Assembly: GCF_050436995.1 (NCBI RefSeq)
Contig: NC_134766.1
Span: 1,736,001-1,800,000 of the forward strand
Length of the DNA: 64,000 bases
Direction of reading: 5' to 3'
Source: Anticarsia gemmatalis
Taxonomy: Eukaryota; Arthropoda; Insecta; Lepidoptera; Erebidae
The notes beneath the pieces are model-generated. The model saw only the letters and a program-made list of their open reading frames with translations. It was not told the origin of the DNA and made no database searches. Of this stretch, positions 45,756 through 56,685 are shown one piece after another. Every line of letters begins with the position of its first letter. Position 1 is the first letter of the stretch. The position numbers were made by a program, and so were the translations under genes.

Positions 45756-45966
45756 GACTGCCTCCGTAGCACAGTGGTTAGGTCACCGCGCCGCTACCAT
45801 TGCATCGGGAGATCGTGGGTTTGATTCCCACACGGAACAATTATTTGTGCGATCCACAAAGAATTGTTTCGAGCCAGGTTGTACTTTGTGTCCGTTGTTT
45901 GTATGTTTGGAAAAGTCCCCACGACACAAGAGCAATTCTTAATGCGGGAGTTGTCTTTTAAAAAAC
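45756..45966 (+). mobile_element. SINE type C, full length, next to lipase promoter
   Basis: GACTGCCTCCGTAGCACAGT gives box A and GGTTTGATTCC (45818) box B. The body is CAATTATTTGTGCGATCCAC, TTGTACTTTGTGTCCG, and CACGACACAAGAGCAATTCT. The type C head is tRNA-like; the body is shared with 34183, 17598 and 39131. It sits about 130 bases upstream of the lipase start site. Confidence 0.85.
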
Positions 45967-46202
45967 TTAAATAGGTTCAGTTACTAACATTCCTAAAATT
46001 TTGGAATGATCTTGCTCATGCCTATAAAAATAAAAAAAATCACAATAATAAAAATATCAATATTATCTAATATTGCTTATGTTTTATAAATTAATGATGA
46101 AAGAGGGTTGACATCAGGCAAGTGACCGGTTACAAAAATATCAGCCAAATCCTTAACCACTCTTGACGTGGGCTAAGGACAAGACGAAGAATAAGAATAT
46201 AC

Positions 46203-46372
46203 TACTGTAGCCCCATTCTCTACCACTATCGACTACGGACAACCGGCTAGCTATTGAAAAAAGTATGAAAATCTGATCAGCGCTCCTAGCGGACTTCGTA
46301 AAAACTATTTGGGCAGTACATTTTAAATGTCAAACTCTTGATAGTTGATGGTTCCAATTGTAGACAATCGCG
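46203..46372. mobile_element. MITE family E copy
   Basis: CTGTAGCCCCATTCTCTACC and TCAGCGCTCCTAGCGGACTT, then GTACATTTTAAATGTCAAAC and GACAATCGCGCTAG, in family order. The right terminal repeat is eroded. Confidence 0.65.
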
Positions 46373-46630
46373 CTAGCGTTAAACAGAGGCAGCAAAATTA
46401 CTTCCAAATTGAATATGCAGAAGCTCATATTTTACAAGCAAGATTTCAATCAATGCTGAACATGAGAAGGAAATAATAAAATGCAATGAGAGACAATTAA
46501 GATCTTTATCTGAGCATATTCGTTAAATTGTATTCTTTATGTAATTGCAAAAATGTGGTTGTAAATATTTTACTTTTGTTATTTATATACCTTCGGTCGT
46601 CCGTCGTTTATCCTTTCGTACAGAATTTTT

Positions 46631-46858
46631 TGCCTCTGTGGCGCTGTTGGTAGTGTATCTGACTACCGTGTTTAGGTTCGGTTTTGATTCCCGGGTCGGG
46701 CAAATATTATCAGTTTCTTAAGTATATGAGAATATTTCTTGCCGTGCCCGGTAAATAGCAATAGGCTCACTCTCTATTACCTGTGACTGAGACTGTTAAT
46801 GGTAAAACGTGAGTGCATTTTCAATACATCTCTGCCTACACCTCTGCTAAAAACCTTT
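46631..46858 (+). mobile_element. SINE type B, full length
   Basis: TGCCTCTGTGGCGCTGTTGG head, TTGATTCCCGGGTCGGGC box B region, GCCCGGTAAATAGCAATAGG body, TCTGCCTACACCTCTG end. Confidence 0.85.
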
Positions 46859-46949
46859 TAATTTTAAAAATTAATCCGTATTCATGTTCACATAATTAAC
46901 TTAATGTTTATTAGCAGAAGATAAACAAATTAACTACCAGTCTCTTACA

Positions 46950-47100
46950 TACAATATTATAAAGTGTTTGTTTTTCTATCATAAATCATTAACGGCAGAA
47001 CCGATATTGATAAAATTTTCTAAAGTGATAGATTATGCCTCGGAGAAAATAACATAGGCATTGTTGGTTTTAACCACGGGTATAAGCCAGTAATAAATAA
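46950..47100 (+). mobile_element. Helitron H3 fragment
   Basis: ACAATATTATAAAGTGTTTG leads into AACGGCAGAACCGATATTGA and AACCACGGGTATAAGCC. It lacks a clean 3' end. Confidence 0.5.
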
Positions 47101-47634
47101 ATATTATTTAATTGCTACTGAATTCAAGGTCAGACAAAATGTCGAGATTGATTGAACCCTCAGGCACTTCAAACTAATTCTATGACTAATGTACCATAAA
47201 ATATTGTTTTTTGGACTTTGATTGACACTTTTGTTTACGGAAGACCATCGACCTTAGATCAATAGGATATTTCGTAATTAATTGAAGGTTTTCGAATCAT
47301 AAAATGTCACATTAATTTTACCCGTTACTGTGAGATACCTTTAGTCCTCTCGGAAGGGGAGACGAGGTAGGTCTGAATGTCTCAAGGTCTTAATACGACT
47401 ACCACATTGGTCAAATACAGACTAAGAACTGTACTTTATTTTCAAAGCTGTTAAAAGGACTCTCTCGCGGCCATGACTTCATCATAATGTTTTCGTTCAC
47501 GGTTAAAATACTCGTACTAAATGATTTCTAATATTTGTCTATCACAAGCCGAGCGTTCTCTAGGTTTTGAACCCTGGACTATATACATATACATGCGTAG
47601 TATCCAAACCTATCGCCTATCCCCGATTTAGATA

Positions 47635-47722
47635 ATTTGAACCCTTTGCTAGGCAGGAGTCTACACCCAGGAAAAGGGGGGTAAGCAGTGAGTCCACCAC
47701 GCTATCAAATGCGGGTTGGGGA
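47635..47722 (-). mobile_element. SINE type A, fragment
   Basis: TTTGCTAGGCAGGAGTCTAC and AGTCCACCACGCTATCAAAT match the complement of the 3' half. Confidence 0.6.
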
Positions 47723-48034
47723 CTAACTCGCTTATTAAAAATTGTCTGGTATTTATTATTTATTATTTGTTTACGGAAGACATTATTTTGATGACGGAAG
47801 CCAGGAATTTGAGTTCAAAGTCAAATGTAAGATGACGTCATCGTTGGTATTCGTACAATAAGGATATAGAGGTATAGAGTAACGGTGAGCTTAGAGTATC
47901 GACTAAAGTTCAATGTTTAGTTGCGCAAGAGTTCGGAATAGCGGATTGTGACTTGAAACAGTGGTTCGTCGGACATGTATGACAAGATGTATGAATGTGA
48001 ATGAAGAAAAGATGATTTTAAGAAAGGAAATTTG

Positions 48035-48285
48035 ACGGCCCCCGTGGCACACGCAGCAAATATTAGTTCGATCTACAAATAATTGTTTCGGGTCTAATTG
48101 TAATATATTACTAGCAGAAGACCCTTGCCCAGTAATGAGTTAAATTATCTAAATCGGGGATAGCCAATAAATAGGTCCGATCCACAAATAGTGGTTACGG
48201 GTCTAGTTGTATATTGGGTCCATTTTTTGTATGTTTGTAAGAGTTCCCGCGGCACAAGACTTGTTTTGTATCTTTATGTTGCTTA
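48035..48285 (+). mobile_element. SINE type C, rearranged pair
   Basis: The block ATCCACAAATAGTGGTTACG at 48180 repeats the block at 48075 (ATCTACAAATAATTGTTTCG). A SINE A tail (AAGACCCTTGCCCAGTAATG, 48117) lies between. This looks like a partial tandem duplication with an insertion. Confidence 0.55.
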
Positions 48286-48879
48286 AATAATTCATCATAC
48301 GGTCACATAGATCCTATTTTTTATGATACGTTAGTCGATTAAGAGTTGCAAATTAAAACTACATTAAGTTTAATTCGTTCATTATTTTGATTCAAAAATA
48401 GATTCATTCGAAGACTCGTCAATATTAAGTTTTTTGTCTCAAAATTCTGTCCATTTTTTGTGTTATCAAAACAGTACTGTCTAAGGTTTATACATAGTTT
48501 TATCACAAAAAATAGTAGGTAATAACGTAAATTAATTACAGATAAAAATCTCATTTGTTATTTTTTGTTAAACACAAAAACCTCATCAGAGATGTATATT
48601 AGATAATTTTGATAGCAAATTAAGGCAAAACATTCAAATTATTTGCTCTGAAAAAACTTAATTGGTCGTAATTTTAGTTGATAGTAGCGATAACCAAATG
48701 TTTTGAACACTTATATTACCCTAGCTGACAAAACGGCACCGCACGCGAACAAACTCCTAAGTTTTATCCCCTATTACAGCTGCTAAGGGCTATACTTTTG
48801 CAAAAACGTGTCTTACGACCTTCTTCGGATGCTTTTAATCTACACAACCTCATAATACCTTTTTGATCTATAGTATTAA

Positions 48880-49129
48880 CTAGCTGACCCGCGCAACTTC
48901 GCTTGCGTCACGTAAGAGAGAATGGGTCATAATTTTCCCGGTTTTTGTAACATTTTTCGTTACTACTCCGCTCCTAATGGTCGTAGCGTGATGATATATA
49001 GCCTATAGCCTTCCTCGATAAATGGGCTATCTAACAGTGAAAGAATTTTTCAAATCGGACCAGTAGTTCCTGAGATTAGCGCGTTCAAACAAACAAACAA
49101 ACTCTTCAGCTTTATAATATTAGTATAGA
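48880..49129 (-). mobile_element. Helitron H1, complete
   Basis: It runs from CTAG (48880) to TATAGA (49129) with clean A/T flanks, 250 bases. It forms an inverted pair with the copy at 49444. Confidence 0.9.
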
Positions 49130-49443
49130 TACTTATACACCCTTCTTTTGCTTCATTCACGTCCATACATCCTATCATACAGAACCACTGGCCACGAGTA
49201 CTAGGTAAGGATATTAGATACTAATCACACAATGCAATAGTATTAAAATTCTGATACCAATTAGTCACGATTAGTACTAATATAAATACTAGACTTAAGG
49301 CTACAATAACCTCTATTTAAAATCATATCTATTTGACATTGATAACAAATTGAATTTTAATGCTTTCGCGTTTATTTCCGAATGCAGAAGTAAAAAACTT
49401 CTAGTTATGATAAATAGTTATCCTTTATTTATGTATGGACTAA

Positions 49444-49696
49444 TCTATACTATATATAATATAATAAAGCTGAAGAGTTTGTTTGTTTGTTTGTTTGTTT
49501 GAACGCGCTAATCTCAGGAACTACTGGTCCGATTTAAAAAAATCTTTCAGTGTTAGATAGCCCATTTATCGAGGAAGGCTATAGGCTATATAACATCACG
49601 CTAAGGTCATTAGGAGCGGAGTAGCAACGAAAAATGTTACAAAAATTTTGACCCATTCTCTTAGCTGACGCAAGCGAAGTTGCGCGGGTCAGCTAG
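49444..49696 (+). mobile_element. Helitron H1, complete
   Basis: It runs from TCTATACTATATATAATAT to GGGTCAGCTAG with A/T flanks. At 253 bases it is near identical in plan to 48880-49129, but in the opposite orientation and 314 bases away. Confidence 0.9.
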
Positions 49697-49791
49697 TTTA
49701 TTATAGTTGAAGAGTTTTTTGTATGTTTAAATGTGCTTATCAATCTACAAGCCGGATTTGTGCATTTATATCTATTTTTTGCTAGAGCTTA

Positions 49792-49905
49792 GCTACCTCT
49801 ATGGCACAGGTAGTAGTGTAACAGATTGTTGATCATGAGGTTCCGGGTTCGATTCCCAAATCGGGCAATGTAGTATTGGTCTTTCCTAATTAAGAACAAA
49901 ACAGT
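49792..49905 (+). mobile_element. SINE type B, 5' part
   Basis: CTACCTCTATGGCACAGGTA and GGGTTCGATTCCCAAATCGG. The body stops after GTATTGGTCTTTCCTAATT. Confidence 0.75.
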
Positions 49906-50057
49906 AGCTGCCTCATAATGTGTCTTTTCTCGAAGTATACCTATCAACCAACAAAAAAATATGCAATTCGATTCTACCATTTTCACATTAAAGAAGAACT
50001 TACGAAGAAACTCACATAAATAATATGAATATTGAAAAATAACGATATATATATATT

Positions 50058-50420
50058 GGCTTAGCCTTTGTTCCAAACTTTGTTGGAGTCGGCTTCCAGT
50101 CTCACCGGATGCAGCTGGATACCTTTGTTTCACATGGAGCGACTGCCTATCTGACCTCCACAACCCAATACCTGGGTTACAACACGATACCCTTTCGGTA
50201 AGACTGGTTGTCAGACTTTCAAGCTTCTGACTACTGTTAACGACTGTCAAAGATCTTCGTAAATGACAGCCGGGACCCACAATTTAACGTGCCTTCCGAA
50301 ACACGGAGAAACTCGATATGTATAAGATGGTCACCCATCCACAGAAAAACCTCGGCAAGCAAAACTTAACCTTAGAGATTGATCCGCGCGGCTGTTCTTA
50401 ACTAAGCCACGAGCACCTCC
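50058..50420 (+). repeat. Long bipartite SINE-like repeat (family F2)
   Basis: The first part (GAGTCGGCTTCCAGTCTCAC, GGAGCGACTGCCTATCTGAC) is joined to the second (GCCGGGACCCACAATTTAAC, GGTCACCCATCCACAG) with the tRNA-like end AACTAAGCCACGAGC. The plan is common in lepidopteran genomes. The 163-residue minus frame 49789-50280 is an accident of this repeat plus a SINE. Confidence 0.7.
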
Positions 50421-50702
50421 TCAAATAACGATAATTCTTATTAAAAACCATTAAAACATTGATAAATGAACGCGGATAGGTCTTGATTACAAGTCAATTT
50501 TATATTTATGTTGATATGCAAGCTATAAATTAAACCATTACGGACTCATGACACGAATTAAATATCATTATTATATTACGGACCTTGGACTTGAAACACC
50601 ATTGGGAATTGTTGATGGAATTTTTCCTCGTGTGATGTGTTTTTCCGTAGATTTAAATATTTTGATTAATAATAACAAAATTGATAATTTTGAATCTCCA
50701 GG

Positions 50703-50870
50703 GGGCCCATCACGTATCTCAGTTGACAACTATTTGGAAACGACTACGCTGTACATCGTTATCTCTCAAAGATGATAGTGATTAACACGTTACGTCTAAG
50801 CAGCAATGTACTGAATAGTGACCATCAATTTGACGTACACTAGTTGTCAACTGAGATACGTGATAGGCCC
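50703..50870. mobile_element. Foldback MITE family K, best copy
   Basis: The terminal repeats read GGGCCCATCACGTATCTCAG then TTGACAAC, matched by the reverse complement at the right end. The interior also pairs with itself, so most of the 168 bases can fold into one hairpin. Other copies are at 3761, 26316, 27788 and 31535. I could not see a clear target duplication, so the superfamily is open. Confidence 0.8.
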
Positions 50871-50895
50871 GCTGGTGGGCTAGAGTCAATCTGAG

Positions 50896-51168
50896 TCGAT
50901 ATCCGGCTACACCGGCCAAATTCATTGAAACCGGTCATCAGTGCAGGATTTTGTTTATAGTGTTCACGTGTGTGCAGAATACACAGGTACACTCCCACAT
51001 GCTCCGAGTCACGGAGGTCTACGACCCAAACTTTCTAAATCCGGAAAATCGCTGAGAAATTAACGGAAAAGCTCTAAAAGATCTTTTTGCCCCGACCTTG
51101 GATTCAAACCCGTGACCTATACGCGGCAGTCACATATACTACTGAGCGTGCCACTTAGGCAGTCGATC
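50896..51168 (-). mobile_element. SINE type D, nearly full length
   Basis: TATCCGGCTACACCGGCCAA and CAGAATACACAGGTACACTC, then GATTCAAACCCGTGACCTAT and the tRNA-like head end ACTGAGCGTGCCACTTAGGC. Confidence 0.7.
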
Positions 51169-51217
51169 TGTTTGTCCATCGAATCTTAATCTTTCAAACC
51201 GATTTTCATTATTAACC

Positions 51218-51313
51218 CCCGGTATCTAAAGTGCATTTAGCGGTAGTTTATTTTTTATGAGTTTAAACGTTATTGAATAGATAAACTACCGCTAAATGTA
51301 CCTCAGATTCGGG
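51218..51313. mobile_element. MITE family J, copy 2
   Basis: CCCGGTATCTAAAGTGCATT on the left and the inverted CCCGAATCTGAGGTACATT on the right share TTAGCGGTAGTTTAT with copy 1. No clear target duplication. Confidence 0.75.
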
Positions 51314-51734
51314 CAGTAATGATGCATGCATGGAATTTCTTAAAAATGTTGAGTCTAACATAGACTATCTTTCGTTCTCTCAAACTATATCGTTGTAATT
51401 TGAAACATTGCAATCTACAAATTAATAAAGTTATACGAGGTGTTATGTACAATTATTTAACTAAAAAACATAAATAATGAAGTACATTAAACTTTGCATG
51501 CGTGTCGAAATATACTTAATTACATTTCCTTATTATCAATGAGCACGAAATATTTTTAATTTGCAAAAAATCTGTACCTAGGTGAAGTACCTGAACGCAC
51601 AATTTTAAATCATATGAATTGTATTTAATATGCCAGATAAATGAAAAAGATTACCTACAATTCCTGCGTGTGCTTTATTTTCGATCATACTGTTGATGCA
51701 AAAAATTATGCTCATAATTGACATCTAAATCCTG

Positions 51735-51925
51735 TCCTAATATTCTAAATCTGAATGTTTTTATGTTTGGATAGATATTTGTTACACAATCACGGCAAAA
51801 CTACAGGACTGAAGGAATTTGGTACCTACAAATGCCGTTTATTACCTGAATGAACACATAGACATTTTGTCTTAGGAAATATTTTCACAATCTTCGATTC
51901 GATCGACTCCGCGCGCATAAACTAC
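51735..51925 (+). mobile_element. Helitron H3, degenerate
   Basis: TAATATTCTAAATCTGAATG, CACAATCACGGCAAAACTAC and CGACTCCGCGCGCATAAAC match 5', middle and 3' parts of the H3 plan, with heavy divergence. Confidence 0.45.
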
Positions 51926-52440
51926 TTGGTAAGTTTATAAATTATGCAATCAGACCGACAAATAAAAGCACTTATCGTATAATTTTCACATACGGAAGAT
52001 ATCAAATAACGTTCAAATATTGGTGATTATTCTCTATGCTGACCTTAGGTGGTTTTTTTATAGCTAGATATTCGCCCTTGACTTTGTGCATTGCCTTTCG
52101 CTATTATGACCTTCCACACAACAGTTATGATTTAATCGTTACTACTATTATATAGCTGAAAGGTTGTTGGTATGTTTAGTTTTGTAATCTCAGGAAGTGC
52201 TAAATTTTTTTTAATTACGTTTTGATTTATAGGAAGTCAGATTCCATAAGACTTTTTACGTAAGTAAAACGCAAAAAAAAACGGAATTCTTATTTAATTT
52301 ATCTATTTTTGTATCTGTTATGGTTAAACGTCCAAATCGATTTGTATGATTTGGTAGAGTAGATAAAACCGAACTAACGAAGGATATCATATTATAAGCT
52401 TCGCATTTAAAAAAACTATAAGTACCTATTTTTTTTTCAT

Positions 52441-52576
52441 ATAATAAATAGACTTTGGACGCGTGCATTATTTTGTATACAAAATATACATGAAAAAACT
52501 AAGTATAAATAAATTTATTTCACATAATAAATAGTCTTTGGACGCGTACAATATTTTGTATACAAAATATACATTT
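52441..52576. repeat. Tandem duplication, period 83
   Basis: ATAATAAATAGACTTTGGAC at 52441 recurs as ATAATAAATAGTCTTTGGAC at 52524. Both continue CGCGT-CA and ATTTTGTATACAAAATATAC. Confidence 0.8.
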
Positions 52577-52589
52577 GTGTACACAACAT

Positions 52590-52715
52590 GCATACAAGCA
52601 AATTAGGCCATTTTCCCAACGGAATAGGCAGGAAGAGACAAAATAACGCCACATGCAACGATCTCTACAAACTTCTTTTACTACATTCATATCCATACAC
52701 CTTGTCATACAAATA
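52590..52715. repeat. Repeat 'GGTAGGCAGAGAC', degenerate copy
   Basis: CAACGGAATAGGCAGGAAGA and TCTCTACAAACTTCTTTTAC with CACCTTGTCATACA. Confidence 0.5.
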
Positions 52716-52971
52716 CCAATCCAAATTTGTATATTTTATATTATTTGTGTAACCTACTGATTTGTACACGTAATTTGGAGTTTATATCAATAACGGTAAA
52801 TACAGTTAGTTAAATATATTACTTTAATGTGAATAAATATTTAACTGTATAATGTACTGCTGTTCGGCTTTAAAGATGCACATTAATAATAAACGATACA
52901 AGAATAACTAAGTATATTTATAAAATTATTATATTATATTAAATATTTAAAGGATATAATATATTTATGAG

Positions 52972-53110
52972 GAACTAGCGGCCCGGCCCGGCTTCGCCCG
53001 GTTTAAACAGGTGTTCTAAAAAAGCTTTTACATTTTTACATGTAAACTTTTCTTTTGAATCACCCTGTTCTATTGTCTCCTATCAATTTGAGGAAGGATT
53101 GTTCATAATC
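52972..53110 (-). repeat. Dispersed repeat ending CGCCCGGTTTAAAC, second copy
   Basis: ACTAGCGGCCCGGCCCGGCT is followed by TCGCCCGGTTTAAAC and CACCCTGTTC, as at 44430. The other end has decayed. Confidence 0.5.
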
Positions 53111-53647
53111 CATATAAATGAAAATGAATAACTAAAAAGTATGTAGGTATGTGCATAACTTTTCAACAAACTAATCTAAATTGTGTCATTCTTGTTTTAA
53201 TATGTTTGTAAAAGTCAGGAGAAGGTTTGTATGGGATCAATGAGATCAAAATTCTCACAGGAATGGAATTAACGGGATAAAATTGTACTATATCCGGACA
53301 AAGTCGATCCGGTCCGCTAGTGTTAAATATATTAATGTTATAATAAAATCTGTCTCTTCTAATTTAAAATTAGACAATCGGAAATATCACTCTTGTATTA
53401 TTTTTAAACGCTCATTACACTAGTTAGTTAAAACCATAAATTATTTTATGACACATCTGGTCCGAGGCCAAAGGTATGTCAAAAAGTAAAAATGTCTCGC
53501 TCTCATGTTATCGTTTAGAAACATTTATTTATTTATTTATTGTACTTTACAATTTACCTTATTTATAATGACCTTATTTATAATACATGAAGAATTATGT
53601 TAACGCTTTAGTTACACAATATAACTAACTAGTAAGTTCTGCAACTA

Positions 53648-53868
53648 TTAGGTCGGGGAAAAAGTCTTTTCGCATATAGTATGTATGAACTTGTAATAAA
53701 ATCTTTTCTCTCCACAAAAAAGCTCGATATTTGGATACCTCACGAGCTCACTGAAAGAAACCTAATGAACCGTGTACTCATTTGTGATTCTTGAAGCCAA
53801 AGAGATTTTATTACAAGTTCATACATAGGTACCTACTATAATGCGAAAAGACTTTTTCCCCGACCTAA
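53648..53868. mobile_element. MITE of mariner/Tc1 type, complete, TA target duplication
   Basis: The terminal inverted repeats begin TTAGGTCGGGGAAAAAGTCT and are identical for 28 bases. A second inverted block of 24 bases (around ATGAACTTGTAATAAAATCT) lies inside. TA occurs directly on both sides (53646-53647 and 53869-53870). At 221 bases with no ORF this is a deletion derivative of a mariner-like transposon. The near-identical termini suggest a young copy. Confidence 0.9.
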
Positions 53869-53879
53869 TAGAAAAATAA

Positions 53880-55190
53880 CTCTACCACAAGCGTTTATTT
53901 GAAAATGATAATGCCATTAAGTACCGGATTTTAAGCGAATTATAGGATTTAAAAAAAATATTGCTTATAATTATTTTTATTTAGACCACAAAAGACACCA
54001 TTATAATATGTTAAAAAAGTAAGTTCCTTACCTTTTTTTTGTATTTACATCCAAAACTAGGAAAAAATTACACTCTAAAATTTATCGCACTTATTTTTTG
54101 CAATTAGTTCAAATGTTACACTTTTATTATAGCATTGTAAAGTAACTCTATTTACATAACAGTGTTTACACAAATTAATTACATAAATAATCTGCCAAAA
54201 TCAAATCACAAAATTATTATTTTTCTATAAAAAAACACTTCAGACTCGTTGAAAGGAAATTAAATACTTTTTTGGAAACTCAATGTTGGAGAGTTAAATA
54301 ATATTTTCATTTTGAATCAAAATTAAGTTTTCATAAAAATTATAAAAAGTCACTTTTTTGTGAAATAAAGAACAAAGAAATTCTTCAAAATTCAAATTCA
54401 AGAAGTTCAATGTTATATTTTTAATTCAAATTTATTTCGATCGCGTTTTGAAATAAGAACAGTACGTACACAATGGCGGGACGTGCGTTGAACGCGGCAC
54501 GCATGCGCGCGACTAGCGTTCCAAGTTTAAGGACGAAGATTATAACGTTATGTGAGATGCAATCATTCGCATTTATTTATTACGATTTTTTTGTATCTAT
54601 TCAAAACTGGTTTCAGTTCTTGTTTTTCTTGTACTGCGGTAACATTATGTGTTTTATAGAGATTTATGGACTTAGTTGTGGCAGTTTTTGCTTCATAGGT
54701 TACTTTGATTGAACGAGTAGTAAATCGCAGTACGGATTTGCTGACTTGATTAATAATTAATATAAAGTTACTTCTTCTTATTATAAAAAGTCGTTTAATT
54801 ATCTGTAATGAAAAGGTTTTTATTCATATTAAATATCATAAAAACATTCTCAAATTAGTGTAATGAGCAATATGCGTAAGGTAAATGTACTCCCATAATT
54901 GTTTAAGGTTACCCTTGTTACATTGAACTTTAAAACATACATAAACTAATAATATACCACCATTATTTTATTATATTACTGGCAATTCTAATAATAACAT
55001 GAAAGACTGAAATACAGGTAAACACCTTTATTTCTGACTAAATTTTAAGTAGGATATTTATTAATTTAATCTTTGGCCATAAAAAATATTAAGTAGTGTA
55101 TCGGTAAAATGACACTTCTCTCTACGATTTAAATAATATAATTTATTATTCATAAATATACCTTAGTTATTTAGGTTATGCTGTTATTAT
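53880..55190. other. Very AT-rich intergenic block
   Basis: Long A and T runs with no repeat recognised, broken only by the CpG spot at 54465. Confidence 0.5.
54465..54545. promoter_or_regulatory. CpG-rich spot with NRF-1/ewg-like palindrome
   Basis: GGCACGCATGCGCGCGAC lies in an otherwise extremely AT-rich kilobase. It resembles the TGCGCATGCGCA site bound by NRF-1 and its fly relative ewg. An ATG at 54473 opens MAGRALNAARMRATSVPSL, but the frame turns AT-rich and hydrophobic after 30 codons. It might be a promoter or first exon of a gene not otherwise seen. Confidence 0.25.
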
Positions 55191-55194
55191 CTTA

Positions 55195-55345
55195 ACTGTC
55201 AACAACCGGGACCGACTTTTTACGTGCCCTCCGAAGCACGGAGACGCCCAGTTCAAATACCACTATGCGGTCACCTATCTATGGAATGACCGAGCCAATG
55301 GTTCCTTAACCCACAGATCGTTTACCGACCGGTGAGCGCAACGGT
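55195..55345 (+). repeat. Family F repeat, 3' two-thirds
   Basis: CAACAACCGGGACCGACTTT to GTTTACCGACCGGTGAGC. Confidence 0.75.
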
Positions 55346-55514
55346 TACTGAGGTAAAAACGTATGATTACGTTTATTTCCGCGAGTTAGTTAATAAAAAT
55401 GCTGTCGATATGCCTATTGTAAGATCAAGAGCAATGTATTGTCATACAATTTCAACCCCTTTTTTATAGGAAAAATCGTTAAGGCACTACAGTTCACTAC
55501 AGTTCACATTGTCA

Positions 55515-55572
55515 AAGGCCTTCGGGCGGCTTGAACAACTTTGACACTAGGTTGACCACTAACCATACGACA
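55515..55572 (-). repeat. Family F repeat, 5' end in reverse
   Basis: TCGGGCGGCTTGAACAACTT and GGTTGACCACTAACCATACG. Together with 55195 it forms an inverted pair of two halves. Confidence 0.7.
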
Positions 55573-56029
55573 AGAAGAAGTTCACATTAAAATGATCTAA
55601 CTATCTTTAGACATTTACAATCAAAATAATATCAATATTTAAGGGAGTATTTACGCTACGCTTTATAATCTATAATATGTTTACTCAATTTTGACTAAAC
55701 CAAAAGCCAATTATCACATATTAACCAACACGAATATGTAATATTAGTAAATATTACTAATATGATCACCATAATGAGCTCGTATTGAACAATATAATTA
55801 ATTACGTGCCGCTTGTTGCATAATGCATGAACTCATCCGTATACACATAATGGCAGGAAAGCTTTGGTTATTGTCAACTGCCCCTGTAGATAGGATTTAC
55901 ATTTTCGAGCCGGCCAGTATTCAAAATTCAAACGACCTCGTTTTTTTATGCATTTTTTCTTCCTATATTAGTTAATTTTATGAATTTTATTGATGTACCT
56001 AATCAAATTTCTTTACCATACCCTTAAAA

Positions 56030-56275
56030 AACCGGCCAAGTGTGAGTTGGGTTGTTTTTTTTCGCATGAGAGCCCTCTTAAATATTTAATTTTGTTTTGT
56101 TTTTTAGTATTTTTTATTTGCTAACAACAATAAAAAATTATGTATAGGAAACAGAAATACATAATCTGTGAAAATTTTAATTGCCTAACAGCCTGGTGAC
56201 AGACAGACAGACAGTGAAGTTTCAGCCAAACAATCAAACAACCCTTGGGGTACGAAACTCTGGAATGGAATGCAG
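56030..56275 (+). mobile_element. 'ACCGGCCAAGTG' retroposon, diverged
   Basis: AAACCGGCCAAGTGTGAGTT, ACAGCCTGGTGACAGACAGA and TTGGGGTACGAAACTCTGG. Confidence 0.65.
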
Positions 56276-56569
56276 AGACAATACTTTATAGTCGGCGATT
56301 TATCCCTAAAAAATGACAAAACACAATAATACTAATTGTAAATTTCTGTTAATATTACTGATAAATATGAGCTTAAAAAATAGAATTAATTCTATATTTA
56401 AAGCACCTGTGAATGACGTCACAAAAACTGTTATATTTACCTTACGTCAGCAACTTCACAATTTATTCCGTACGTATGGTTGCATTATTACAATGAATGA
56501 TCAAATCGTGTGCCCCACACCACCGGCAAACACTCCTGCATACAAAATATTTTGGCAAAATGCAAAATA

Positions 56570-56685
56570 CTCTAACATTTTTATAACATCACACCTGGTT
56601 GTAAGAGAAGTTTGTGAGGATTGTACAAAGTGGCGTCCTTTGGTCTCTGCCTATCCCAATTGGAAAAAGGCCTGATATTATGTAT
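56570..56685. repeat. Repeat 'GGTAGGCAGAGAC', reverse copy
   Basis: AGAAGTTTGTGAGGATTGTA and TTTGGTCTCTGCCTATCCCA are the complement of 42490. The 120-residue frame 56313-56675 runs into it and is not a gene. Confidence 0.55.

Noticed and set aside
49789..50280. 163-residue open frame on the minus strand
   Set aside because: It is made of a SINE head, anonymous AT-rich DNA and a family F2 repeat; repeat translation explains the length.
56313..56675. 120-residue open frame
   Set aside because: The last 35 codons are a known dispersed repeat in reverse and the rest has no motif or start context.
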